DNA of 18,900 nt from Nitrosomonadales bacterium (GTDB lineage: Bacteria > Pseudomonadota > Gammaproteobacteria > Burkholderiales > Gallionellaceae): NCBI GenBank assembly GCA_016721605.1, contig JADKHS010000038.1, positions 1 through 18,900 on the forward strand, in the 5' to 3' direction. Of the stretch, positions 7,760 to 13,397 are shown piece after piece. The notes under the pieces were generated by a model. That model did no database searches. It had not been told where the DNA came from and saw only the letters and a list, made by a program, of their open reading frames with translations. The first letter of the stretch is position 1. Every line of letters starts with the position of its first letter. Position numbers and translations under genes: made by a program.

Positions 7760-8065
7760 CTATGCGGCCAGTCTTTCAATGCGGGCATATTCACGCGCTT
7801 TGGTGTTTTCAAGCTTCCACACGTCCACCGCCTGCTGCATCCTCAACCATATCCCCGCACCATTGCCCAACAGCTTGCCCAGGCGGATCGCCATATCCGG
7901 TGTAACCGGTCGGTGTTCGTGCAGTATCTCAGACACGGTGCGGCGCGATACCCCCAGTTGACCGGCAAATTCGCCTTGCGTGATCCCCAGCTCAGGCAAC
8001 ACCACTTGGCGCAGCAAAGCGCCGGGGTGAGTGGGTGCGCGTTTTTTGTTTCGCAAAGTATTCAT
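7760..8065 (-). CDS. higA: HigA-type antitoxin (XRE helix-turn-helix)
   Basis: A 101-residue HigA-family antitoxin. THPGALLRQVVLPELGITQ at 12-30 is the family opening, and the helix-turn-helix runs through QGEFAGQLGVSRRTVSEILH (about residues 30-49), followed by RPVTPDMAIRLGKLLG. HigA binds and neutralises HigB and represses the operon. Its ATG shares one base with the higB stop (TGATG, 8063-8067), the usual toxin-first higBA order. The antitoxin is intact although the toxin frame is broken. Confidence 0.93.
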   Translation of the reverse strand: MNTLRNKKRAPTHPGALLRQVVLPELGITQGEFAGQLGVSRRTVSEILHEHRPVTPDMAIRLGKLLGNGAGIWLRMQQAVDVWKLENTKAREYARIERLAA

Positions 8066-8342
8066 CAGTGGTAATCCTCCAAGACCAGAATGTATGCATC
8101 GCCATTTTCAAACTCAAACGTGATACGCCAATTGGCCGATACCCTCACGCTCCACAGATTGCGTTTGTCACCTTTAAGCGGTGCAGCCGAAAGCCGGGCA
8201 AGTCCAATTCGTTTACCTGTTCCGCCGCATCTATTGCATCAAGTATCAGGGTAATGCGCGGCGCATAGTCCGCCTGCACGCCGCTGACACTGTTCTTGAT
8301 AAACAGCCGCTCAAGACCTTTGTGTTTGATACCCTTAATCAT
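8065..8342 (-). pseudogene. higB: HigB-type RelE-fold toxin, frameshifted
   Basis: HigB is a ribosome-dependent mRNA interferase. The first frame reads MIKGIKHKGLERLFIKNSVS to LPGFRLH and then goes out of frame. The correct C-terminus, LKGDKRNLWSVRVSANWR, ITFEFENGDAYI and LVLEDYH, follows in another frame and ends with the TGA that overlaps higA. One missing base in the C run at about 8179-8181 (CCC to CC on the coding strand) accounts for it. Restored length is 92 residues, normal for the family, and all later conserved residues are unchanged. That suggests a very recent mutation or a sequencing error. Confidence 0.88.
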
Positions 8343-8347
8343 GGCGT

Positions 8348-8375
8348 ATTGTAATCTAATAGGTTACATTGTCAA
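8348..8375 (-). promoter_or_regulatory. higBA promoter with overlapping operator palindrome
   Basis: On the minus strand a perfect -35, TTGACA (8370-8375), lies 16 bases from the -10 TACAAT (8348-8353). The 19-base near-palindrome TGTAATCTAATAGGTTACA (8350-8368) fills the spacer and overlaps the -10, a good candidate HigA operator. The predicted start site falls at about 8341-8342, on the A of the higB ATG, and no Shine-Dalgarno is seen, so the transcript may be leaderless. Confidence 0.7.
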
Positions 8376-8525
8376 ACGCGCTCACCGAGCAACGGTTTTG
8401 CCTTTATTTATCGGCACTATTTCGGCAATCCGGCTCGGGAGGCTTCTTTTTTAGCGGCTATTTTTTAGCCCAGTAAGTTATGCTGAATGTAATGAAGCCC
8501 AACATCACAGGCTACGGATGAACAC

Positions 8526-8889
8526 ATGCGGTACCGACGTGCCGATGTAGCGGGAGCATATATTCTTTAATTGTTAATCCGGCCAAACGGCGCTCCGGTT
8601 TATTGGTGCGGCATATTGATGATTTGCATGCAGCTATGAAAACGGTGAAAGGCACCCATCCGTTGGCTATTCTGGCGATGATGGTATTAGCCCAACATAT
8701 ACATGTGATATGGCGCTTGCCACCGGGCGATGCCAATTATCCGCTGCGCTGTTCGCTCATCAAGGCCAGTTTCTCGCGGCGGCAGACAAAAAACGGGCAT
8801 ATTCATGCAAGCCGCTAAGCCAAACGTGAGCGCAGCTTCTGGCAGCGACGGTATTGGGAACATCAAATCCGGGATGATGGCAATCAACG
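8526..8889 (+). pseudogene. Truncated remnant of a second RayT transposase
   Basis: The frame from 8526 reads MRYRRADVAGAY, matching RayT openings, then breaks. From about 8570 it resumes as VNPAKRRSGLLVRHIDDLHA. It contains QHIHVIWRLPPGDAN, keeping both His of the HUH motif (8691-8710 region), then has an in-frame TAA (8816-8818) before AKRERSFWQRRYWEHQIRDD. It stops where the tyrosine-bearing block should begin, just before the promoter of the next operon. It therefore lacks the catalytic Tyr and carries at least one frameshift and two stops. It is more divergent from, and on the opposite strand to, the intact copy at 1104-1646. Confidence 0.82.
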
Positions 8890-8891
8890 TA

Positions 8892-8935
8892 TTGACAATA
8901 GATACACAGATAGCTATGCTTCGTATATCTATTGT
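8892..8935 (+). promoter_or_regulatory. Promoter and inverted operator repeats for the DUF1778-GNAT ORF
   Basis: A perfect -35 TTGACA (8892-8897) and a -10-like TATGCT (8915-8920) are 17 bases apart. A perfect 10-bp inverted repeat, ACAATAGATA (8895-8904) and TATCTATTGT (8926-8935), brackets the -10, fitting autorepression by a ribbon-helix-helix antitoxin. A good Shine-Dalgarno (GAGGGGA, 8947-8953) precedes the ATG at 8959. Confidence 0.65.
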
Positions 8936-8958
8936 GTATTCACTAAGAGGGGAATTCC

Positions 8959-9720
8959 ATGCGCGACGCCGCCATCAACCTACGGGCATTGCCCGAGCAA
9001 CGAGATTTAATTGACCACGCTGCAACTCTGCTAGGCAAGACCCGTTCGGATTTCATGCTCGAGGCTGCCTGCTCAGCCGCGCAGGCGGCAATACTTGACC
9101 AGGTTTTTTTCAGCCTGAATACCGACAAGTTCCAGCAGTTCACGGCAATGCTCGACGCCCCGCCCAGCCCAAATCCAGGGCTTGAGCGCCTCATGGCCGT
9201 GACGGCCTTGGGCCGCAGTCAAAACATGACTTTGCAACTCAACGCACCTCAGCCACTCGCGACCACCCACATTCTGGATCGATTTGAGTGTGGAGAGGGC
9301 GTTCTCGACGAGTGGCTCAAGCGCCGCGCAATGGTCAACCAAGTGAGCGGAGCCAGCCGCACGTTTGTAGTGGCGGATCAGGATAATCGTGTTTACGGCT
9401 ACTACGCTATGGCTGCGGGCGCTGTCTCGCACCAGATGGCAACCGGCGCTGTGCGTCGGAACATGCCGGATCCCGTTCCGGTGATGGTTCTGGCCCGGCT
9501 CGCGGTTGACCAGCACGCCCAAGGCATTAAGCTTGGCGCATCCCTACTGCAAGACGCCGTCAACCGGGCTGTGGCGGTTTCTCAGAACATCGGTGTTCGA
9601 GCTCTGCTGGTGTATGCACTTCACGACCGTGCCAAGGCGTTCTACGAACATTACGGTTTTCAGTCGTCACCGTTGCATCCGATGACGCTGATGCTGAGAT
9701 TGAATATCAGCAAGTCATGA
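8959..9720 (+). CDS. DUF1778 antitoxin and GNAT acetyltransferase toxin in one ORF (TacA-TacT type)
   Basis: A 253-residue frame. Residues 1-83 match DUF1778 ribbon-helix-helix antitoxins (INLRALPEQRDLIDHAATLL, then GKTRSDFMLEAA and a C-terminal PPSPNPGLERLMA). Residues 90-253 match the TacT-like GNAT toxin, which acetylates aminoacyl-tRNA: LNAPQPLATTHILDRFECGE, WLKRRAMVNQVSGASRTFVV, RRNMPDPVPVMVLARLAVD, and AKAFYEHYGF with the likely catalytic Tyr. The acetyl-CoA loop reads QGIKLG where QGRGLG is usual. These are normally two genes overlapping as ATGA. Here, with two more bases (or one fewer) near 9206-9209, the antitoxin would end APW-AAVKT-stop at exactly that ATGA, with the toxin ATG at 9226. 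The fusion may be genuine or an indel artefact. Confidence 0.88.
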   Translation: MRDAAINLRALPEQRDLIDHAATLLGKTRSDFMLEAACSAAQAAILDQVFFSLNTDKFQQFTAMLDAPPSPNPGLERLMAVTALGRSQNMTLQLNAPQPLATTHILDRFECGEGVLDEWLKRRAMVNQVSGASRTFVVADQDNRVYGYYAMAAGAVSHQMATGAVRRNMPDPVPVMVLARLAVDQHAQGIKLGASLLQDAVNRAVAVSQNIGVRALLVYALHDRAKAFYEHYGFQSSPLHPMTLMLRLNISKS

Positions 9721-9831
9721 ACACATCGCGAACGGTAATGGTTTTGCTGAAACGCTCCATTAACAAGCGCAGCGTGGGTTGAGCGAAGAGATACCCACGG
9801 ATGATGATCTTTCTTCCCTTCTTCTAAAAAC

Positions 9832-9874
9832 AAAAAGCCACCCGCCTCCGATATTTCGGCGCGGGTGGCTTTTT
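9832..9874. terminator. Strong bidirectional intrinsic terminator
   Basis: AAAAAGCCACCCGC (9832-9845) pairs perfectly with GCGGGTGGCTTTTT (9861-9874) around a 15-base loop. The A and T tracts make it work in both directions. It lies between the convergent DUF1778-GNAT ORF and the PIN toxin operon and probably ends both. Confidence 0.9.
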
Positions 9875-9906
9875 GTAGCCGCTAAAGTGGTGGGTGCAAA
9901 GCTAGC

Positions 9907-10319
9907 CTATCGCGCTGCGGTCAACTCCATCGCTTCGGCCACACCGACGATTCTCACGCCCTGATACTGGGTCACCGAGAGCAAAGGCCGATCCCCGGTC
10001 ACGAGCAAATCGGCCTTTGCCGCAAGCGCGGTGCCGATCACCACATCGTCGTCCGGATCGGACGCGATGCGCGGTGTTGGCGTCGGTCGCACCACCTGCG
10101 CCAACTCTGCGTAACGATCCACCAACTGATCGACCGTCAGCGTTGACGCCGCGATCTTCCTTTCGAATTTGCTGCGCCCCAGTCGGTCAACTCCGCCAGT
10201 AGCGGGGTGCTGGTGTAGAGTTCGACCCGCCTCTCGCGCCGCGCCTGCAACAGGAGCGGCGGGCTGCCGTCCCACAGCATGGCCGAAGCGACCACGTTGG
10301 TATCGAGCACCAAACGCAT
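9907..10319 (-). pseudogene. PIN-domain toxin (VapC-like), frameshifted
   Basis: PIN-domain toxins are Mg-dependent RNases. The ATG at 10319 gives MRLVLDTNVVASAMLWDGSP to LLAELTD, with the catalytic Asp6, then loses frame. The rest (LGRSKFERKIAASTLTVDQL, then PRIASDPDDDVVIGTALAAK and LLVTGDRPLL) lies in another frame down to the TAG at 9907. The break is near 10181; a missing C (GACC to GAC) or a 4-base deletion would explain it. Restored, it is about 137 residues, a normal size, with the acidic residues of all PIN motifs present. The ATG overlaps the stop of the upstream antitoxin (TGATG). GC content is visibly higher than in the surrounding DNA. Confidence 0.85.
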
Positions 10320-10569
10320 CAGCCGGAAGTTTTGGCGCGCCGCTCCTCACGCATGGCGCGCATCTCCCCGGCCACTTCCTCCGGCGACATCGCAGGCGGC
10401 TCCGCAACCTGTGCTATCCGCCCCATGACCGCAAAAAACCGTCCTGGCGTTGCGCCTGCAACTGCTCGCGCAAAAGTCGCTCCAAGGCTGATTGGGACAA
10501 CAGGCCGACGCGCTACGCCTCCTGTGCCAATTGGTCCGGCAAAGTAATTTGTATTATCGCCGTAATCAA
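10319..10569 (-). pseudogene. Antitoxin partner of the PIN toxin, broken frame
   Basis: From a possible TTG start at 10569 the frame reads ITAIIQITLPDQLAQEA, then a TAG (10513-10515), then RVGLLSQSALERLLREQLQA. It shifts at a T6 run (A6 at 10433-10438 on the plus strand) and continues as GFFAVMGRIAQVAEPPAMSP and EEVAGEMRAMREERRAKTSG to a TGA overlapping the toxin ATG. This is the layout of the short antitoxins found upstream of PIN toxins. A T7 run would restore the second half; the TAG is a separate lesion (perhaps CAG to TAG). The start codon is uncertain. It lies six bases behind the XRE gene, so the three genes form one operon. Confidence 0.7.
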
Positions 10570-10575
10570 TTTCTT

Positions 10576-10932
10576 TTAGCGGCCAGCTTGCGCCAGCACG
10601 GTATCCAACATCTTTGACACGAAGCGCTGCTGCGCTTTAGGCAGTTGCGCAATTGCTTCGATTTGCTGCTGCCATTTTGGCGTGGGGCCACGTTTCGCCT
10701 TCGCCTTGGTTTCGTTCCCCAGCAGCGCATCGGTCTGCACCTTGAGCGCATGGGAAAGCTGCGGCAACATCGACACCGGGATGCGGCGACGCCCGACCTC
10801 GTAGGAGGCCACCATCTGCTGGGAGATTCCCAACGTCTCGGCGAGCTGCACCTGGGTCAATCTCAACTCCTTGCGCAAGAGTGCGACGCGACCGCCCAGC
10901 ACCTTGAAATATTCTTTCTCGTCTTGGGTCAT
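10576..10932 (-). CDS. XRE-family helix-turn-helix regulator
   Basis: A 118-residue protein with an N-terminal XRE domain: VALLRKELRLTQVQLAETLG, then ISQQMVASYEVGRRRIPVSM (about residues 16-55), a classic lambda-repressor-like helix-turn-helix. The C-terminal tail (KAKRGPTPKWQQQIEAIAQL and on) is charged and helical and probably contributes to dimerisation or partner binding. It is the first gene of an operon with a PIN toxin and its antitoxin, and likely regulates it, perhaps through the palindrome at 10997-11013. No Shine-Dalgarno is obvious before the ATG at 10932. The frame is intact, unlike the two genes behind it. The GC-rich codon use matches those genes and suggests they arrived together. 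Confidence 0.85.
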   Translation of the reverse strand: MTQDEKEYFKVLGGRVALLRKELRLTQVQLAETLGISQQMVASYEVGRRRIPVSMLPQLSHALKVQTDALLGNETKAKAKRGPTPKWQQQIEAIAQLPKAQQRFVSKMLDTVLAQAGR

Positions 10933-10996
10933 TACGGCAATCCATGGCTGTTGCGATGCATAAAAATACTCCCTGTTTTCAATAGGTAGTTGATTT

Positions 10997-11013
10997 TACG
11001 CCAATACGGCGTA
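10997..11013 (-). promoter_or_regulatory. Perfect 17-base palindrome upstream of the XRE gene
   Basis: TACGCC-AATAC-GGCGTA is a perfect 6-bp inverted repeat with a 5-base centre, about 65 bases upstream of the XRE start codon. It is a candidate operator for that regulator. Promoter hexamers around it could not be assigned with confidence. Confidence 0.45.
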
Positions 11014-11077
11014 CAACTGCAAACGAGTTATTTTTATCGAAATTCCCCTGACAGGTTTTTAGCTGGAGACAGAAAAC

Positions 11078-11128
11078 ATGGTGCGCTTCCCCGAAGCAGA
11101 AATCGAGCGGCTAAAGGGGCGCCTCTAA
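11078..11128 (+). pseudogene. 5' scrap of a CHC2 zinc-finger primase-like gene cut by a MITE end
   Basis: The ATG at 11078, with GGAGAC just upstream as a Shine-Dalgarno, begins MVRFPEAEIERLK, which closely resembles the opening of CHC2-type DNA primases of plasmids and integrated elements (M-A/V-R-I/F-PEAEIERLK). After CTAAAG the sequence runs into the element end at 11117 and the frame stops within five codons. No further primase sequence was found beyond the repeat, so the insertion came with a deletion or rearrangement. Confidence 0.5.
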
Positions 11129-11163
11129 AAATTAAGGGTTCTAAGCAAGACTAGGCGCGAATA
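11117..11163 (+). repeat. MITE/IS end, copy L1
   Basis: Begins GGGCGCCTCTAAAAATT and runs through AAGACTAGGCGCGAATA. It is the reverse complement of the ends at 11663-11709 and 13331-13377, with a few mismatches. The family is unassigned. The sequence inward from it (to about 11220) keeps weak similarity to the interior of the 13237-13377 element. Confidence 0.75.
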
Positions 11164-11331
11164 GAAGATGTGCGGAGTGGAGTGCAGATATGGGTAACGA
11201 AGTACCGATTTGATAGCTTTATAGAGCTGGAGGATCGACAATTTCAGCCCGAACGGGGTTAATGCTTCACTATGCCGGATCAATAATGGTGCAGGCAAAT
11301 TTGCGCGGCCACGCTTGAGTAACTTTATGGG
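11164..11331. other. Non-coding stretch inside the first repeat-bounded segment
   Basis: Diverged element interior at first (to about 11220), then sequence with no recognisable gene, RNA or strong structure, up to the 3' end of the ABM-fold gene. Confidence 0.4.
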
Positions 11332-11613
11332 TTATAGCACCCCATGTTCTATTTCTTCCAGATAGATAAACGAGGGCGCTTTTACACCGGCTTTTTTTCT
11401 GATTTCCACTAACTCAGGGGACTCGAAAAAACGCCGGGCATTGTCCAGCGATGACCATTGCGAGAAATGGACGATGTTGTTTGCGTCATTATCGTATCGC
11501 AGCAATTGGTAGCTAATTTCCCCAGCACTTTTTCTAATGTTTGCGGCTTGATCAAAAACAGCCTTCCATGCTGGATAAGCCGCCACTTCGTGAATGATTA
11601 AAACGTATTGCAT
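11332..11613 (-). CDS. Antibiotic biosynthesis monooxygenase (ABM) fold protein
   Basis: A small protein of about 93 residues from the ATG at 11613; a GTG start at 11640 would add nine poorly conserved residues. The pattern YVLIIHEVAAYPAWKAVFD, VHFSQWSSLDNARRFFES and FIYLEEIE is that of the dimeric ferredoxin-like ABM fold, which includes small cofactor-free oxygenases and many proteins of unknown role. No substrate can be inferred. It is the only gene in a 593-base segment bounded by inverted copies of one repeat end (11117 and 11709), so it looks like a passenger cassette. Confidence 0.7.
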   Translation of the reverse strand: MQYVLIIHEVAAYPAWKAVFDQAANIRKSAGEISYQLLRYDNDANNIVHFSQWSSLDNARRFFESPELVEIRKKAGVKAPSFIYLEEIEHGVL

Positions 11614-11662
11614 ATGGGGCCTAAAATTCGATTTTGTCACAAAGCAACCGCGCGTCCATTTT

Positions 11663-11709
11663 TATTCGCGCCTAGTCTTGTTTAGAACTCTTAATTTTTA
11701 GAAGTACCC
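11663..11709 (-). repeat. MITE/IS end, copy R1
   Basis: Reads TATTCGCGCCTAGTCTTG onward to TTTTTAGAAGTACCC. Its first 40 bases are identical to those at 13331-13370. It is inverted relative to L1. No matching target duplication was seen outside L1 and R1 (AAAG against ATAT). Confidence 0.8.
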
Positions 11710-11769
11710 ATATAAACCTTTTTGATAAAAAATCGCACAATTTCTATGTTGTGTGAGGTTGGATGGATT

Positions 11770-12249
11770 TCAATATAGTGAACCGTCGTTGTGTGTAAAT
11801 TGCCATTTGCCCTCGACGAGAAGCGCCTTTAAATCATCATCTAGATATTGCGCCGAATCTCCTGGGCTGCGGTCGCCTACCTCAAGGAAATGCACTTCGT
11901 CGCTGGTGCGGTTCACCAACTGGTGTGCGTTTCCTGTGCCGGCTTTGAATCCCGCACACATACCAGGAGAAAGCTGTGTTTCGCCTGCATCGGTAATCAA
12001 AATGGGATGCCCGTGCAAAATGTAGATAAATTCGTCCTGCTTGGAGTGGGCGTGACGTAGCGCTGAAGCAGCGCCGGGCGAAAGCCGTGTTAGATTTACC
12101 CCGAAGTTTGAAAGGCCAAACAAGTCTCCTAGAGCGCGCTTTTCCCGACCCTTCATACGTGAAGCAAATGGTTCTGGATAATTCGATAGCTTTGCACGTG
12201 GCGTAACTTGCGCGGCCATAACAGCTACGGGTTCCTCCCGATTTTTCAT
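11770..12249 (-). CDS. Cupin-domain protein
   Basis: A single-domain cupin of 159 residues. The start is set at the ATG at 12249 because CAGGAG (12255-12260) is a good Shine-Dalgarno; a GTG at 12264 would put that site inside the gene. Counting from that GTG, motif 1 is RHAHSKQDEFIYILHG with His71, His73 and Glu78 as likely metal ligands, and motif 2 contains His114 (GNAHQLVNRT). The C-terminus VEGKWQFTHNDGSLY is typical of COG3837-like cupins, which have no agreed substrate. It lies between repeat copies with a DNA-alkylation-repeat gene upstream on the same strand. Confidence 0.85.
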   Translation of the reverse strand: MKNREEPVAVMAAQVTPRAKLSNYPEPFASRMKGREKRALGDLFGLSNFGVNLTRLSPGAASALRHAHSKQDEFIYILHGHPILITDAGETQLSPGMCAGFKAGTGNAHQLVNRTSDEVHFLEVGDRSPGDSAQYLDDDLKALLVEGKWQFTHNDGSLY

Positions 12250-12359
12250 AATAACTCCTGACACTGGGGATAAATCTTGTGTACCCCGCTTGACGGTAAT
12301 ATTAGATTGTTTTTCTTAAAATCAGTTTATGTGGGAGAGCCAGCACCTGCTGATATCCT

Positions 12360-13165
12360 TTATTTTGCGGCGGCTCTAAGCTGGAGTGCGGTTTTATTTT
12401 CTTTTTTTGCAGGATGCCGAAGTGCATGGCGGATGAGCCATTTTACCTCGTTGGTAGCTTCGGTTAACCAACGCTCGCAAATTGTAAATACAAATTCAGG
12501 GTGGTCTTTCGCAATATCGCCAAGATGATTTGCAACACTTCTTCGCACATAGAGATCTTGGTCATTTTTTAGAGCTTCGAGTATCGGAAGCGCAGAAGTT
12601 GGATTCGCGATAAATGCCGGAATCCGTGCCGCCCAAGGCAATCTGGGGCGGGTACTTTCCGAGCAAAGCCGACGGACATGGGGGTCTGGGTCAGAGGTCC
12701 ATTCCAGCAGTTGCGATAACGTGCGTTCTTGTTGTTTGATCAAAAATGGACGCATGGAAAATTCTGCACTGAATCGTTTTGTGAGTTCATATTGTGCCCG
12801 CATCGAAACCAAGAACGGGTCATGCCCATCATTTTCTTCAAACCTCAATCCATACTCTGCGATAAAACTAATATGTGGCAGGTAAAAAAATACCGCCAAC
12901 CCTAGCATATCAGTGCGGGTCAGCGGCGGAGTCAGGAAGCCAAGATGATCTCTATGGCAGTCGCATATTTTTGGGGCAAGTATAGGCGGAGCGTCCGCGC
13001 TAGTTTTTTGCCACGCTCCAGTATGCCGAGTGGCTCCAGGCCATTCGATGCATCCCGATAAAATGATTCTCTATCAAACTGGGGATATACCAGCAAAATA
13101 TTGTGCGCTAAACAATCAATCGCCTCTAAGCCAAGCAGGTTTTTAAGCGGAATTCCCTTTTGCAT
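12360..13165 (-). pseudogene. DNA alkylation repeat protein (AlkC/AlkD-like), frameshifted
   Basis: HEAT-like-repeat proteins of this group bind or excise alkylated bases. From the ATG at 13165 (or 13216, upstream and less conserved) the frame reads MQKGIPLKNLLGLEAIDCLA to ATAIEIILAS and stops. The next frame carries PPLTRTDMLGLAVFFYLPHI, SMRPFLIKQQERTLSQLLEW, HVRRLCSESTRPRLPWAARI, VRRSVANHLGDIAKDHPEF and WLIRHALRHPAKKENK. One missing C at about 12935 (TCCC to TCC) joins the two parts as LASLTPPLTRTD. Restored length is about 268-285 residues, shorter than the roughly 360 of some relatives, though the AAAK end resembles shorter members. Without the missing base it is two pieces. Confidence 0.82.
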
Positions 13166-13236
13166 GGAATTCGGCGCAATGGGGATACGCGGTAAATTTT
13201 TTGATGTAGTTATCATTCGGTGATTAAACTGATCAA

Positions 13237-13377
13237 GGACACCTCTAAAAATTCAGACTTCGTCACAATACGTTGTTGCTCACAAAAAATGTTTCCTTAC
13301 ATATCAATTATATGCTGCGTCAACATTTTTTATTCGCGCCTAGTCTTGTTTAGAACTCTTAATTTTTAGAGGTGCCC
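13237..13377. mobile_element. 141-bp MITE with 17-bp terminal inverted repeats and TCAA target duplication
   Basis: The ends are GGACACCTCTAAAAATT and, in reverse complement, GGGCACCTCTAAAAATT (16 of 17 identical). The direct repeat TCAA flanks it at 13233-13236 and 13378-13381, a clean 4-base target-site duplication. It has no coding capacity, so it must be mobilised by a transposase elsewhere. Its right end (13331-13377) matches R1 and L1. A 4-base duplication is compatible with IS5-type elements, but the family was not verified. It lies just past the 3' end of the TonB receptor gene (stop at 13398). Confidence 0.85.
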
Positions 13378-13397
13378 TCAATCTATTTACGGCGCGG

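Noticed and set aside
7709..8074. A 121-codon plus-strand frame opposite higA
   Set aside because: It is the antisense shadow of a clear HigA antitoxin.
8385..8525. Possible small gene or REP unit upstream of the RayT remnant (GAAGCCCAACATCACAGG region)
   Set aside because: It resembles REP-type sequence next to RayT genes, but only one arm is visible and the match is too weak to call.
9779..9964. A 61-codon plus-strand frame after the GNAT toxin
   Set aside because: It runs through the strong bidirectional terminator and into the antisense of the PIN toxin gene, with no homology seen.
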